Assembly (NCBI RefSeq): GCF_001904615.1
Contig: NZ_MRBY01000010.1
Span: forward strand, 28,060-92,059
Length of the DNA: 64,000 nt
Source: [Limnothrix rosea] IAM M-220
Lineage (GTDB): Bacteria; Cyanobacteriota; Cyanobacteriia; Cyanobacteriales; MRBY01
Direction: 5' to 3'
Part shown: positions 1 through 9,456 of the stretch, piece after piece
Layout: the number at the start of each line of letters is the position of its first letter
How positions within the stretch are numbered: position 1 is the first letter of the stretch
The notes under the pieces: generated by a model
The model's input: only the letters and a program-made list of their open reading frames with translations
What the model was told of the DNA's origin: nothing
Databases searched by the model: none
Position numbers and translations under genes: made by a program

Positions 1-67
1 TCGGGAGATGTTTCTATGCAAACAATCCTACTAGCTTTCAAAAAATGCAAATTTTCGTTGCTTCCCC
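1..67 (-). repeat. Truncated copy (C) of a MITE-like intergenic repeat
   Basis: The first 67 bases are the exact reverse complement of 63240-63306, the interior of the complete element at 63181-63371. The match stops at base 67, where the element should continue into its GACACGG arm and terminal repeat; kinase-like coding sequence follows instead. The copy is therefore truncated on its right side, and its left side lies outside the window. Confidence 0.85.
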
Positions 68-213
68 ATCTTCCCACTTGGCAGGACGTAATCAACCGGG
101 AATATGACCCTTGGTCAGGCGATCGCCTAATTATTGATACGGCAGGACAAAGCATCGACGAATCGGTGACTACTCTGCTCAAAGCCTTGAGCGAAATGCG
201 AGGAAAAGATTGA
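16..213 (+). pseudogene. C-terminal fragment of a predicted P-loop kinase, joined to a repeat
   Basis: The open frame ends at a TGA at 211-213. Its last ~45 residues (EYDPW, then GDRLIIDTAGQSIDES) resemble the end of adenylylsulfate-kinase-like or COG0645-type P-loop kinases, where a YEPW-x-R-x-VIDTA pattern precedes the last helix. No P-loop is present. The first ~17 codons come from the MITE-like repeat and are not likely to be native. It is either the 3' remnant of a kinase gene truncated by the repeat, or the end of a gene whose body lies outside the window. The family assignment rests on a short motif. Confidence 0.4.
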
Positions 214-341
214 GATTTACCACAATCTATCGACGCTCGAATCTGTCCTCTCGTACACTAGCCAATGAGTTGGTACTAAGCAGAAATGCTTGTTTTGCTA
301 ACCGTTTTAAAACTTCTTTTATCACGAACTCTTAGATAGTC

Positions 342-956
342 ATGTCTCAAGACGCTTTATTTGAGCAACTAAAAAACCCAAATCCCCATTTGCGCGATCG
401 CGCCATGTGGGAAATTGTTGACTCCAAAGATGACACTACCATTCCTCGACTGATGTCTGTCCTCGACGAAACCGATACAACCTATCGTCGGGCAGCAGTC
501 AAAACGATTGGTGCAGTGGGCATTGAAACAGTTCCAGCTTTAGTGGAGACACTACGAGCGAGCGATAACGGTACTGTACGCAGTAGCTGTGCGAAGGCAT
601 TGGCGCAGGTTTCTCTGAATTACCCCGAAGAAGAGTTTCCAGAGGAAGGAATTGAGGGTCTCAAAGAATCTCTCCAAGACGAAAATCCTGTGGTAAATAT
701 CGCTTCGGCAATGGCGCTTGGTGTCATCGGCGTGCCTGCCCTAGATACTTTATTAGATGTGCTGCATTCCTCTGATAACCCGGCTCTCGGTGTAGCGATT
801 ATTAATGCCCTGAGTTCTATTAAAGATGAACGGGCTGTGGCCGCACTAAAGGAGTTGGCAGAAGGCGAAGATACCGATATGTATATGAAGCAAATGGCGC
901 AGAGTGCCTTTTCTCGCATGGATATGCTCAAAGGTCTGGAGTGGAAAGGAAAATAG
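342..956 (+). CDS. HEAT-repeat protein, phycobilin-lyase-like superfamily
   Basis: A 204-residue soluble protein made almost wholly of HEAT-like helical repeats of about 31 residues. Recurrent patterns are [17 protein letters not shown] and [11 protein letters not shown], and DRAMWEIVD begins the first repeat. Such proteins in cyanobacteria include the CpcE/CpcF and NblB/CpeZ relatives that load, remove or chaperone bilins on phycobiliproteins. None of the bilin lyase subfamilies can be assigned from sequence alone, so a scaffold or chaperone role is inferred. ATG start, single gene, convergent with the Uma2 and prlC genes. No signal peptide or membrane segment. Confidence 0.75.
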   Translation: MSQDALFEQLKNPNPHLRDRAMWEIVDSKDDTTIPRLMSVLDETDTTYRRAAVKTIGAVGIETVPALVETLRASDNGTVRSSCAKALAQVSLNYPEEEFPEEGIEGLKESLQDENPVVNIASAMALGVIGVPALDTLLDVLHSSDNPALGVAIINALSSIKDERAVAALKELAEGEDTDMYMKQMAQSAFSRMDMLKGLEWKGK

Positions 957-1019
957 AATAGTATTTTCCCTAGCTGGAGTGCATAGGGCGATCGCCATTG
1001 ATGTTGCTAGCACCCCATC

Positions 1020-1053
1020 AAAAAAGAGCCCCTGAAATCGTTTCAAAAGCTCT
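1020..1053 (-). terminator. Intrinsic terminator, left copy
   Basis: Read on the minus strand, arms at 1053-1041 and 1037-1025 form a continuous 13-bp stem with G-U pairs and a 3-base loop, followed by a U tract. It lies downstream of the prlC tail relic and the Uma2 gene. It is homologous to the terminator at 1807-1840. Confidence 0.8.
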
Positions 1054-1077
1054 CGCGAATTTTGAGATTTATCGTAA

Positions 1078-1172
1078 AAACCGCGGAATTTCTTAAACAC
1101 TTCCATGGGATGTAAACTTCCCCCTAAACCAAGGACAGTCTCCCGGAATTTTTTACCAACAGTGGCGATCGC
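1078..1172 (-). pseudogene. Relic of the prlC 3' end
   Basis: The minus strand encodes 31 residues matching the end of PrlC at 1927-2018, with a single D-to-E difference. Of the 11 base differences over this stretch, ten are synonymous. The last ~20 codons of prlC are missing through a ~59-bp deletion, after which the sequence rejoins the prlC downstream region and its terminator. Homology stops exactly at a GCGATCGC (1165-1172), two bases before the Uma2 stop codon. It has no start and is not a gene. Confidence 0.85.
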
Positions 1173-1174
1173 CC

Positions 1175-1747
1175 TTACTGTTCAATATCTTCGTAGACAT
1201 CAGCCAAGGCAATCTCACAATCTATAGATTCCAACTTAATGACATCTTCAATTTCTGTATATTCCGTCAAGCTCCACTTTTTCGCTTCAACCTTCACATA
1301 ATGTTCCACAAAAATCTGCTCTTGTTCAATTAGTAAATATTCCTGAAACCCTGAAATTGAACGATAGTATTGAAACTTTTCGCTGCGGTCATAATTTTTC
1401 GTTGACGGTGACAGAACCTCTGCAACCAAACAAGCATTGAGGATCGTATCCTTACGACCTTCTTGCATGACCAAAGGTTTAGAGGCAACCATCACATCTG
1501 GATAAGTAAAAATTTGCTGGGACGGAATCCACAAACGCTGATCTACGTGATAGACCTTGTAAGGTTGTTTTTTGAGAGCGAGTTTAAAAGCAACAAATAA
1601 ATTCCCGCTCAAATCGTTATGCTTCGGTGTGCCCCCTGACATTAGCCGAACTTCTCCTTTAATATACTCATGTCGCTCTGTAGCTAACTCTTCCTGTGCC
1701 AAATATTCTTCTGGAGAAATGGTTTTAACCGGAGCTTGAGTCGCCAT
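1175..1747 (-). CDS. Uma2 family (DUF820) PD-(D/E)XK nuclease-fold protein
   Basis: About 190 residues with the Uma2 layout: [10 protein letters not shown] near the start, RHEYIKGEV, a HN motif (KHNDLSGN), PDVMVA (the acidic fold residue) and [17 protein letters not shown] (the E-x-hydrophobic half). The fold belongs to the PD-(D/E)XK nuclease superfamily. The family is very abundant in cyanobacteria and its substrate is unknown. The frame opens upstream at 1801, but the family start is the ATG at 1747 (MATQAP). The gene sits between two copies of the prlC 3' end, so it looks like inserted cargo. It is unrelated in position to the second Uma2 gene at 47.8 kb. Confidence 0.85.
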   Translation of the reverse strand: MATQAPVKTISPEEYLAQEELATERHEYIKGEVRLMSGGTPKHNDLSGNLFVAFKLALKKQPYKVYHVDQRLWIPSQQIFTYPDVMVASKPLVMQEGRKDTILNACLVAEVLSPSTKNYDRSEKFQYYRSISGFQEYLLIEQEQIFVEHYVKVEAKKWSLTEYTEIEDVIKLESIDCEIALADVYEDIEQ

Positions 1748-1806
1748 AACTGATCTCGCATTGCTGCACGAACTTCTTTGACCTAACGCTAACACAACCA
1801 TCCCAT

Positions 1807-1840
1807 AAAAAAGAGCCCCTGAAATCGTTCCAGAAGCTCT
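1807..1840 (-). terminator. Intrinsic terminator of prlC, right copy
   Basis: On the minus strand, arms 1840-1828 and 1824-1812 form a 13-bp stem with a 3-base loop and a U tract. The bases differ from the left copy (1020-1053) at three positions in one arm, yet every pair is kept through G-U or Watson-Crick alternatives. Confidence 0.85.
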
Positions 1841-1868
1841 CGTGAATTTTGAGATTTATCGTAAAAAT

Positions 1869-3938
1869 CTACGCTGTTTGTAATAAGCCGCTATGGCGCA
1901 ATAGAGGTTCCGTTTGCGGTTCGCGACCACGGAATTTCTTAAAGACTTCCATCGGATGCAAGCTACCGCCTAAACCAAGCACTGTATCTCGGAATTTTTT
2001 ACCAACAGTGGCGATCGCCTGTTCATCCTCAAGGCCAACTTCCTCAAAAGCCGAGAACGCATCAGCACTAAGAACTTCCGCCCACTTATAGCTGTAATAA
2101 CCCGCCGCGTAACCACCCGCGAAAATATGCCCAAACGCACAAAGGAAAGAATCCTCTGGCAAAGGTTTCATTACCGTGGTCGTTTCTGCAAGACGGTTGC
2201 GCACATCTTCCGGCGTTTCATCACCAGCAGGGTCATACTTAGCATGTAGCTCAATGTCCAGCAAACTAAAGTGCAACTGACGCAACATTCCAGAACCACT
2301 CATATAAGTACGAGCCGCAAGGAGTTTTTGGTAGTAATGCTCCGGCAATGTTTCACCAGTTTCATAATGCTTTGCCATGCCAAACAGAGTTTCACGGTGG
2401 TAGCACCAGTTCTCCATAAACTGACTGGGCAACTCAACCGCATCCCATTCAACATTATTAATGCCCGCCGCACCGGGAAAATCCACATGGGTGAGCATAT
2501 GCTGGAGACCGTGACCAAACTCATGGAAGAGGGTTTCCACTTCACCGAAAGTCATCAAGCTAGGTTTGCCATCAACAGGAGGCGTTTGGTTACAGATTAG
2601 ATACGCCACCGGCAGGCGAGTATCCACCTTACCTTCGAGCATAATTTTGGCGCGACCGACACAGTCATTCATCCATGCACCGCCGCGTTTTTCCGCTGGA
2701 CGACTGTAGGGATCAAGGTAAAAATTCGCAATGTGAGTGCCCGACTCATCCGAAATTTTGAAATAACGCACATCTTCATGCCATACCGGAGCAGTACCAT
2801 CGGCAGCGGTAATGGTCACAGAGAAAAGACGTTGCGCTAAACCAAACAAACCTTCAAGCACTTGGGGTAATGGGAAATAGGGACGTAGTTCTTCTGCCTT
2901 AAAACCAAATTTCGCTTCCCGTTGTTTCTCAGACCAATAGGCCACATCCCAATGCTTCAGTTCCGATTGCCCGGAAAATGTTGTGAGTTCAGCTAGCTCA
3001 GCCTTTGCCGCATCAAAACTCACTTCCCGTAGCTCGTCCATTAGTTTCTCGACAGCTTCGACGCTGGGAGCCATTTTGCGAGCAAGGCTTAATTCGGCAA
3101 AGTTATCAAAGCCAAGGAGATTTGCTTTTTGTTTGCGCAGCTCAAGGATGCGGTCGATGTGGGGATGATTATCAAACTCGCCAGAGGATGCTTTCGACAC
3201 AGCGGCTTTATAGACTTTTTCCCGTAGCTCACGGTTTTCGGCATATTTGAGGAAAGGTAAGTAGCTGGGATAGTCGAGGGTAATGACCCAGGGGCCTGCT
3301 TCAGGTGTCGCGTTTTCTTCCCCTTCGCTACGGGCAGTTTGGGCAGCGAGACTGAGGGCACTATCGGGTAAGCCTGCCACATCGGCTTTGTCGGTGAGCT
3401 TTAGTTTGAAGGCCTTCGTTGCGTCGAGGGTGTTGTTAGAAAACTTGGTGGATAGTTCGGCAAGTTCTAGTTGGATGGCATTGAATTTTTCTTTGGTTTC
3501 CCCTTCTAAACCGACCCCTGCCAGCTCTGCTTCTCGGAGGGATGATTCGATAATGCGTTGTTGGGCGGGTTCTAGATGAGACCAGTTGTCGCTTTCGCGG
3601 ATCGCTTTGTAGCCTTCGTAAATGGGCTTGCTCTGACTCCAGCGGTTAATGAACTGAACGACGCTTGGCTGCATTTTTTCGTAGGCTTCACGCAGCTCTG
3701 GACTATTTTTGACGCTCATTAAATGGCCAATGATGCCCCATGTCCACATGAGTTTTTCTTCCATGCGGGTGAGGGGTTCGATGAAGTCTTCCCAAGTGGG
3801 TTTGATATTGGCTTCTAGCTCGTTTACTGAGGTTTCGAGTTCGGCAAGGATTTGCGTGACTGCGGGTTCCACATGCTCGGCTTTAACTTGCTCGAAGGGA
3901 GGAAGTCCATGACCGATGAGAAGGGGATTTTGGCTCAT
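1869..3938 (-). CDS. prlC: Oligopeptidase A, M3 family zinc metallopeptidase
   Basis: A 689-residue cytosolic thimet-type oligopeptidase that cleaves short peptides, including degraded signal peptides. The zinc site HEFGH is at about residues 472-476. The third ligand is a Glu about 26 residues later in WDAVELPSQF. The N-terminal helical half (residues 1-230) and the conserved C-terminal AGYYSYKWAEVLSADAF are complete, so the gene is intact. ATG start at 3938. A second, degraded copy of its 3' end lies at 1078-1172 beyond the Uma2 gene, suggesting that one of the two tails was acquired with that gene. Confidence 0.95.
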   Translation of the reverse strand: MSQNPLLIGHGLPPFEQVKAEHVEPAVTQILAELETSVNELEANIKPTWEDFIEPLTRMEEKLMWTWGIIGHLMSVKNSPELREAYEKMQPSVVQFINRWSQSKPIYEGYKAIRESDNWSHLEPAQQRIIESSLREAELAGVGLEGETKEKFNAIQLELAELSTKFSNNTLDATKAFKLKLTDKADVAGLPDSALSLAAQTARSEGEENATPEAGPWVITLDYPSYLPFLKYAENRELREKVYKAAVSKASSGEFDNHPHIDRILELRKQKANLLGFDNFAELSLARKMAPSVEAVEKLMDELREVSFDAAKAELAELTTFSGQSELKHWDVAYWSEKQREAKFGFKAEELRPYFPLPQVLEGLFGLAQRLFSVTITAADGTAPVWHEDVRYFKISDESGTHIANFYLDPYSRPAEKRGGAWMNDCVGRAKIMLEGKVDTRLPVAYLICNQTPPVDGKPSLMTFGEVETLFHEFGHGLQHMLTHVDFPGAAGINNVEWDAVELPSQFMENWCYHRETLFGMAKHYETGETLPEHYYQKLLAARTYMSGSGMLRQLHFSLLDIELHAKYDPAGDETPEDVRNRLAETTTVMKPLPEDSFLCAFGHIFAGGYAAGYYSYKWAEVLSADAFSAFEEVGLEDEQAIATVGKKFRDTVLGLGGSLHPMEVFKKFRGREPQTEPLLRHSGLLQTA

Positions 3939-4509
3939 GCTTACCTACTTTGATGTCTACTATTTTTACTGCTTTACATTATGACAGTTCGCTTTTGGTC
4001 AAGTCAGGTGAGGATATCCGAGATCAAGGTACTGGATAAAGGGCGATCGCCGACAGTTATGGGAGAAAAAGACTTTCTTAGGGGCGATCGCCTAATGGCC
4101 TCTACGCAGTACAGATTCAGCGAGGACAGAGAGCAAAATATCCCCTACGACAACGAGAGCATCACCATTGATTTTCACAACAGTCAGGACTTACGCCAAA
4201 GCAAACTGGAGAGTAGAAGATTGAAGCTGCTGGCATAGGAAATCAGACCATAGCTATTGGGAGATTTCATAGACTGTTAAACCTTTGGATATCATTACCT
4301 GACCAGCGAAAGGCTGAAAACATAAAAAATTAGCACACTCGCAGGCAGCTCAGGAAACGATTCAGATACTGACAACCTAAAAACGGCCATGAGTAAAAAC
4401 TAAACATTACTACTAAATATTTCTGATCTGCGGTGGGGCGCATCGTGGATATAAAACCAAAATGTCTGGTGAGACGGTCTGACGGAGAATTACATGTGAA
4501 TTGCATATT

Positions 4510-4825
4510 CTAGTTCAAGGTCTTTGAAACAGGAATCTCACAAGCCATACTGCTTTGCAGTTGGTGGGAGAGCGTCAAACCACTCAACTGCTTTAGTTCA
4601 CGCTTCACTACACCACCCACCAAGCTTTCACCTATGGTCGGAGTACTACGAAGCTTTTCTGATAGTTTCACTTTCTTCTGAGCCGGAAAGCCCCTAGGGC
4701 ATCTCAAAAATAATGCCGTTAGCGATTAGGATAATGTCGGGAAATTTGACAAGACATTTGACGAGAAACTCTAACCATTGTGATGGCTTTTTCCCACTGA
4801 GGCCAGATCTTTTTGGCAATGGCAG
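4510..4825 (-). pseudogene. Possible decayed IS5-type transposase fragment
   Basis: Two minus-strand frames read in succession give WLEFLVKCLVKFPDIILIAN, then, after a frame change, an AQKKVKLSEKLRSTPTI segment. The order resembles the PD-x-IIIDGTE and QKK-YYSGKKKRHTIK blocks of DDE_Tnp_4 (IS5-like) transposases. The catalytic Asp position and many residues are lost, and a stop interrupts the first frame. No terminal repeats were found. This is a weak, pattern-level assignment; it could be chance. Confidence 0.25.
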
Positions 4826-4866
4826 ACACGTATCTGTGTAACAAATCTATGTAACAAAATCGCAAT

Positions 4867-4962
4867 AGTAAATTGCCCCCCGAAAATAGTCTCCCTAAGC
4901 TAGAAGGGCTGGGAAATACAAGACCTTAGAGAACTCGACAGTCTGGATGATTTCTCCTAGAA
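4867..4962 (+). pseudogene. Possible relic of an Rpn/DUF4351 protein C terminus
   Basis: One frame reads SLPKLEGLG and, after a shift, another reads LRELDSLDDFS before a stop. Together they mimic the end of DUF4351, where LE-x-LGEALLDF is followed by SLxDLxxWL. That domain closes Rpn-type (PD-(D/E)XK, transposase_31) proteins common in cyanobacteria. The upstream nuclease part is absent. Short, low-certainty relic. Confidence 0.25.
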
Positions 4963-5069
4963 TGTATTTTCCGAATTACAACAAAATGCTGAAATATCCA
5001 TCCCCCGCGAGGAAGAGGGAGAAAAACTTCAGCAATTCGTGATTGTCCTACAAGTTATTACCCTAGGTA

Positions 5070-6836
5070 GTGCCCGTGGTTTCTACAACATCGCCCGCAG
5101 CAAATGATACTGCTGTTCGTTCTGAAGTTCGTTCTGGTGCATACATTCTGATTGACAGTTTGAAGCGCCATGGCGTCGAATTCATCTTTGGTTATCCCGG
5201 CGGTGCAATTCTGCCCGTCTATGATGCCCTTCACCCGGTGGATGAGCGTGGGGAGATTAAGCATATTTTGGTGCGCCACGAACAAGGTGCTTCCCATGCG
5301 GCAGATGGTTATGCCAGAGCAACAGGGAAAGTGGGTGTGTGCTTCGGCACGTCGGGTCCTGGTGCCACGAATTTGATTACAGGGATTGCCACGGCTCATA
5401 TGGATTCGATTCCGATGGTGGTCATTACAGGTCAGGTGGCACGGGCGGCGATCGGTACTGATGCCTTCCAAGAGACTGATATTTTCGGCATTACTCTGCC
5501 TGTTGTGAAGCACTCCTACGTTGTTCGCGATCCTAAGGATATGGCGCGGATTGTTGCGGAAGCTTTTCACATTGCTAGCACTGGCCGCCCAGGTCCGGTA
5601 CTCATTGATGTACCCAAAGATGTTGGTTTGGAGCTATGTGAGTATATTCCTGTGGAACCCGGTGACGTTGATATTACTGGCTATAGGCCTCACTTTGAGG
5701 GAGATTCCACCAAGATTACTGGGGCGCTCCATCTCATTTCCGAGTCCCGTAAGCCTTTGCTTTATGTCGGTGGTGGGGCAATTACCTCCGGAGCTCACGC
5801 GGAAATTAAAGAATTGGCAGAACGGTTCCAGATTCCGGTAACTACGACTTTGATGGGTCTGGGGGCTTTTGATGAGCATCATCCGCTATCGGTGGGTATG
5901 TTGGGAATGCATGGTACGGCCTATGCAAACTTTGCGGTCAGTGAATGTGATCTTTTGATTGCTGTGGGGGCGCGTTTTGATGATCGAGTCACGGGTAAGC
6001 TGGATGAGTTTGCCTCGGAAGCGAAGGTGATTCACATTGATATTGATCCGGCGGAAGTGGGCAAAAATCGTGCGCCTGAGGTGGCGATCGTTGGTGATGT
6101 CCGCCATGTTTTGATTGAAATGTTGCAGGGTGGTAAGGGCTTACCTTTGAGCACGACTCCGACGGAGGAATGGCTCACAAAAATTGAAGGTTGGAAGCAA
6201 AAGTACCCGATGGTTGCGCCTGTATATAAAGATAGTATTTCGCCCCAGTCTGTTATTGCGGAGTTGGATCGTCAGGCTCCGGATGCCTATTACACAACGG
6301 ATGTGGGTCAGCACCAAATGTGGGCGGCACAGTTTCTCAAGAATGGCCCCCGCCGTTGGATTTCGAGTGCGGGTCTCGGCACAATGGGTTTTGGCATGCC
6401 TGCTGCGATGGGTGTAAAGGTGGCGGTTCCTAATGATGAGGTGATTTGTATTAGTGGTGATGCGAGTTTCCAGATGTGTTTGCAGGAGCTGGCAACGCTT
6501 GCGCAATATAATATTGCGGTGAAAACGGTGATTCTTAATAATTGCTGGCAGGGTATGGTGCGTCAGTGGCAACAAAATTTCTATGGTCAGCGTTATTCTG
6601 CGTCTAATATGGAGGTGGGGATGCCTGATTTTGAGCTGCTTGCTAAGGCTTTTGGTGTGAAAGGTATGGTGATAGATAAACCGGAAGAGCTAGCGGGGGC
6701 GATCGCCGAGATGATTGCCTATGATGGCCCTGTACTTTTGGATGTACGGGTGAAGCGCGACGAAAACTGCTATCCCATGGTTGTTCCCGGCAAGAGTAAT
6801 GCTCACATGATGGGTATTGGTCAAGAACATGAATAG
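5070..6836 (+). CDS. ilvB: Acetolactate synthase large (catalytic) subunit
   Basis: A 588-residue thiamine-diphosphate enzyme that joins two pyruvates, or pyruvate and 2-oxobutyrate, in the first common step of valine, leucine and isoleucine synthesis. The catalytic Glu is near residue 71 in [19 protein letters not shown]. The FAD-binding middle domain follows ([10 protein letters not shown]). The ThDP/Mg motif begins GDASF near residue 463 and ends with the paired Asn in ILNN. The start is GTG; an in-frame GTG two codons later is an alternative. The small regulatory subunit gene (ilvN) is not adjacent, as is usual in cyanobacteria. Transcribed alone, with a terminator just downstream. Confidence 0.96.
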   Translation: MPVVSTTSPAANDTAVRSEVRSGAYILIDSLKRHGVEFIFGYPGGAILPVYDALHPVDERGEIKHILVRHEQGASHAADGYARATGKVGVCFGTSGPGATNLITGIATAHMDSIPMVVITGQVARAAIGTDAFQETDIFGITLPVVKHSYVVRDPKDMARIVAEAFHIASTGRPGPVLIDVPKDVGLELCEYIPVEPGDVDITGYRPHFEGDSTKITGALHLISESRKPLLYVGGGAITSGAHAEIKELAERFQIPVTTTLMGLGAFDEHHPLSVGMLGMHGTAYANFAVSECDLLIAVGARFDDRVTGKLDEFASEAKVIHIDIDPAEVGKNRAPEVAIVGDVRHVLIEMLQGGKGLPLSTTPTEEWLTKIEGWKQKYPMVAPVYKDSISPQSVIAELDRQAPDAYYTTDVGQHQMWAAQFLKNGPRRWISSAGLGTMGFGMPAAMGVKVAVPNDEVICISGDASFQMCLQELATLAQYNIAVKTVILNNCWQGMVRQWQQNFYGQRYSASNMEVGMPDFELLAKAFGVKGMVIDKPEELAGAIAEMIAYDGPVLLDVRVKRDENCYPMVVPGKSNAHMMGIGQEHE

Positions 6837-6892
6837 AAGACAAAATATTTAGAAGACAAAATATACCAATCGTTTCTACATTACCGTCGAGG

Positions 6893-6921
6893 GGAGTAGG
6901 GTTTTGCCTTGCTCCTTTTTT
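6893..6921 (+). terminator. Intrinsic terminator of ilvB
   Basis: Arms 6893-6901 and 6907-6915 pair over 9 bp (two G-U pairs) with a 5-base loop, followed directly by six Ts. Confidence 0.75.
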
Positions 6922-6966
6922 GTGGCTCGATTACGATATAAACCGCATTGAACGAGGAATTTTTCT

Positions 6967-8409
6967 GTGGCTGAGTTAGTCTTACATTGGCATCGTCGAG
7001 ATTTACGTTTACATGACAATGTGGCTTTAACCCGCGCCCGCGCCCAATCGGAAAAAGTTGTGGGAGTTTTTTGCCTAGACCCCGGTATTTTAGACGCGGA
7101 TGATGTTGCGCCCGTCCGTGTGAAATATTTGTTGGCTTGTTTGCAAGAATTGGCAGAAAAATACCGTCATGTTGGTAGCGAATTATTAGTTTTACACGGC
7201 AAGCCCCTAGAGCTTTTACCGAAGCTGGCAGAAACCTTAAAAGCGGCAACGGTGTATTGGAATCTCGATGTGGAACCCTATGCCCAAAAACGGGATCATG
7301 ATATGGCGATCGCCCTGCGAGAGGTGGGTATCAAAGTCGAAACCATGTGGGATCAGTTGCTCCATACACCTGGAAAAATTTTGACTGGATCTAAATCTCC
7401 TTATAAAGTTTATTCTCCCTTTTGGCGGAACTGGTCGAAACAAGAAAAAGCCGATCCGTTACCTGTAATTACAGGATGTGTAGGATTAAGCCAAGCGGAG
7501 CGCAAACAATTAGGCGATTTGGCGTTACCCGAAATTCCGACGTTAGAAGACTTGGGGTTTAGTTGGGATAATCCTTTTACTGTGCCTGTCGGTGAAACAG
7601 AAGCTCTAGCGAAACTAGAAGAATTTACTGAAAATTTTATTGAAGCCTACGACGGCGATCGCAACCTGCCCGCTGTGGACGGGACATCGCGATTAAGTGC
7701 TGCCTTGAAATTTGGGGCGATCGGCATTCGTACCGTTTGGCAAGCAACCCTTGAAGCCATGGAAAATTGTCGGAGCGACGAAGCCAAAAAAGGAATCACC
7801 ACATGGCAACAGGAACTGGCATGGCGAGAATTTTATCAACACTGTTTATTCTTTTTTCCAGAATTAGCAAAGGGACCCTATCGCGAAGAATTTCAAAATT
7901 TGCAATGGGAAAATGATGAGGTGAAATTTCAAGCTTGGTGTGACGGCAGAACCGGCTATCCCATAGTCGATGCCGCCATGCGTCAGCTCAACGAAACAGG
8001 CTGGATGCACAATCGGTGTCGGATGATTGTGGCAAGTTTCCTCACAAAGGATTTGATTATTAACTGGCAGTGGGGCGAAAAATATTTCATGCAAAAACTC
8101 GTCGATGGCGACCTTTCTGCAAATAATGGCGGCTGGCAATGGAGTGCCTCCAGCGGCATGGATCCAAAGCCCTTGCGAATCTTTAATCCCGCTTCCCAAG
8201 GAAAAAAATATGATGCCGAAGCAGACTATATTCGTGAGTGGTTACCAGAAGTGCGATCGCTGGATACTAAAGTTTTAGTGACAGGCGATATTCCAAGCTC
8301 TGTGCGGGAACGATGTGAGTATCCCGAACCGATTGTGGATCACTCAGTACAGCAGCGCGAATTTAAACGACTTTATAAAATAATGAAAGATCAAAATACA
8401 AAACAATGA
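6967..8409 (+). CDS. phrA: Deoxyribodipyrimidine photolyase (class I CPD photolyase)
   Basis: A 480-residue light-driven repair enzyme that reverses cyclobutane pyrimidine dimers. The N-terminal antenna domain begins [11 protein letters not shown]. The C-terminal FAD domain carries [33 protein letters not shown] and the substrate-pocket region around [14 protein letters not shown]. Cyanobacterial members use an 8-hydroxy-deazaflavin antenna; that is family knowledge. GTG start (GTG GCT GAG), as the conserved N terminus begins there. A decayed second copy of its 3' end lies at 9457-9712, beyond the sulfotransferase gene. Confidence 0.95.
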   Translation: MAELVLHWHRRDLRLHDNVALTRARAQSEKVVGVFCLDPGILDADDVAPVRVKYLLACLQELAEKYRHVGSELLVLHGKPLELLPKLAETLKAATVYWNLDVEPYAQKRDHDMAIALREVGIKVETMWDQLLHTPGKILTGSKSPYKVYSPFWRNWSKQEKADPLPVITGCVGLSQAERKQLGDLALPEIPTLEDLGFSWDNPFTVPVGETEALAKLEEFTENFIEAYDGDRNLPAVDGTSRLSAALKFGAIGIRTVWQATLEAMENCRSDEAKKGITTWQQELAWREFYQHCLFFFPELAKGPYREEFQNLQWENDEVKFQAWCDGRTGYPIVDAAMRQLNETGWMHNRCRMIVASFLTKDLIINWQWGEKYFMQKLVDGDLSANNGGWQWSASSGMDPKPLRIFNPASQGKKYDAEADYIREWLPEVRSLDTKVLVTGDIPSSVRERCEYPEPIVDHSVQQREFKRLYKIMKDQNTKQ

Positions 8410-8563
8410 TCCTACTAATATTTCTAGACATCAGAGTTCTCAAACTAGCGATCACATAAAAATACCTTAAGAGTTATGCATAGACTAAATGTAAGCTAGC
8501 ATTGGGATATGAAATGATAACTTTATGTGATTTTCTTAAACTAAATTTAGTCAAGAAATTAAT

Positions 8564-9301
8564 ATGTTCAGCAAAGCTCAATTAAAATCAATTATTGCAA
8601 ATTCAACCTATGCATTACCTGCTAGTCTGCAACAAAAAGTTCGGAGAAAAATAGATCAAGGTCGCTTTAATTGGTTTAGAACATATTTATACCAAGACAA
8701 ACAAGAGATGATGAATGAATTCCTAAAACATTCTTGTCTATTTATTCATATCCCAAAATGCGCTGGATGTTCCATTAACAATAATTTGTTCCCTGGGCTT
8801 GACAGCATTGGTCACGTTACATTGTCAGAGTATTCCCTTGTAATCGATCAAAAAGAATTTGATGACCTGTGGAAATTCACCTTTGTCCGTAATCCTTGGG
8901 ATAGACTTGTTTCTGCCTATTATTTCCTCAAACAAGGTGGTTTAAAAGGAATAGAAAAACCTTGGTTTAATGAGCACCTAGGGGAATTTTCTGACTTCAA
9001 TGATTTTGTTATAAAATGGTTATCTTCTGAGACAGTTTCAAAGCATGCTGTATTTCAAATACAGAGTCAATATATTGAACTTAATGGCAAGATCTCTATG
9101 GACTTTATTGGACGTTTAGAAAGTTTTGATAATGATTTAAAAGCCATCGCTCAGCATATTGGCCTTGGAATTGTTCATCAGGAAAGGGTTAACGTTACGA
9201 AAAAAAGACCAAAGTACCGTGATGCTTATAACACTCAAACGCGTAAAATTGTTGCAAGAGTATACCAAAAAGATATTGAAAACTTTGGATATGAGTTTTA
9301 G
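8564..9301 (+). CDS. Sulfotransferase family 2 protein (carbohydrate sulfotransferase-like)
   Basis: 245 residues. The 5'-phosphosulfate loop of PAPS-dependent sulfotransferases is seen as IHIPKCAGCSI (residues 61-70), and the 3'-phosphate motif as FVRNPWDRLVSAYY (107-120). Such proteins sulfate cell-surface sugars or small molecules; the acceptor cannot be read here. ATG start, no signal peptide. The gene is visibly more AT-rich than its neighbours and stands alone between the intact phrA end and a relic of that end, so it was probably acquired. Confidence 0.85.
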   Translation: MFSKAQLKSIIANSTYALPASLQQKVRRKIDQGRFNWFRTYLYQDKQEMMNEFLKHSCLFIHIPKCAGCSINNNLFPGLDSIGHVTLSEYSLVIDQKEFDDLWKFTFVRNPWDRLVSAYYFLKQGGLKGIEKPWFNEHLGEFSDFNDFVIKWLSSETVSKHAVFQIQSQYIELNGKISMDFIGRLESFDNDLKAIAQHIGLGIVHQERVNVTKKRPKYRDAYNTQTRKIVARVYQKDIENFGYEF

Positions 9302-9456
9302 TTAAGTATTTGTGAATTATGCCTGTTGTAGTCGTAGTCGGCAAGATTTGTAGAGGTTTAACATGTTGAAATCCTAAAAATAAGGGTTTAAAGTATATTA
9401 CATGTCTGCATCTTGATAGTTTTAACTCTATGAATAGATAATCACTGAATAGTGAA

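Larger units (their letters stand above)
3939..5069. other. 1.1-kb intergenic stretch without an intact gene
   Basis: This lies between the divergent prlC and ilvB genes. The open frame at 3981-4238 contains two HIP1 palindromes, has no family features and is not called. Decayed coding traces occur at 4510-4825 (minus) and 4867-4962 (plus), listed separately. No RNA gene or clear promoter for prlC could be recognised by eye. Confidence 0.6.

Noticed and set aside
846-1106. 86-residue minus-strand frame beginning MEVFKKFRG
   Set aside because: It is not a gene: its first residues are the prlC tail relic read on past the deletion, and the rest runs antisense through the HEAT gene's end.
3981-4238. 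85-residue plus-strand frame upstream of ilvB
   Set aside because: Contains two HIP1 palindromes and no recognisable family features; composition looks random.
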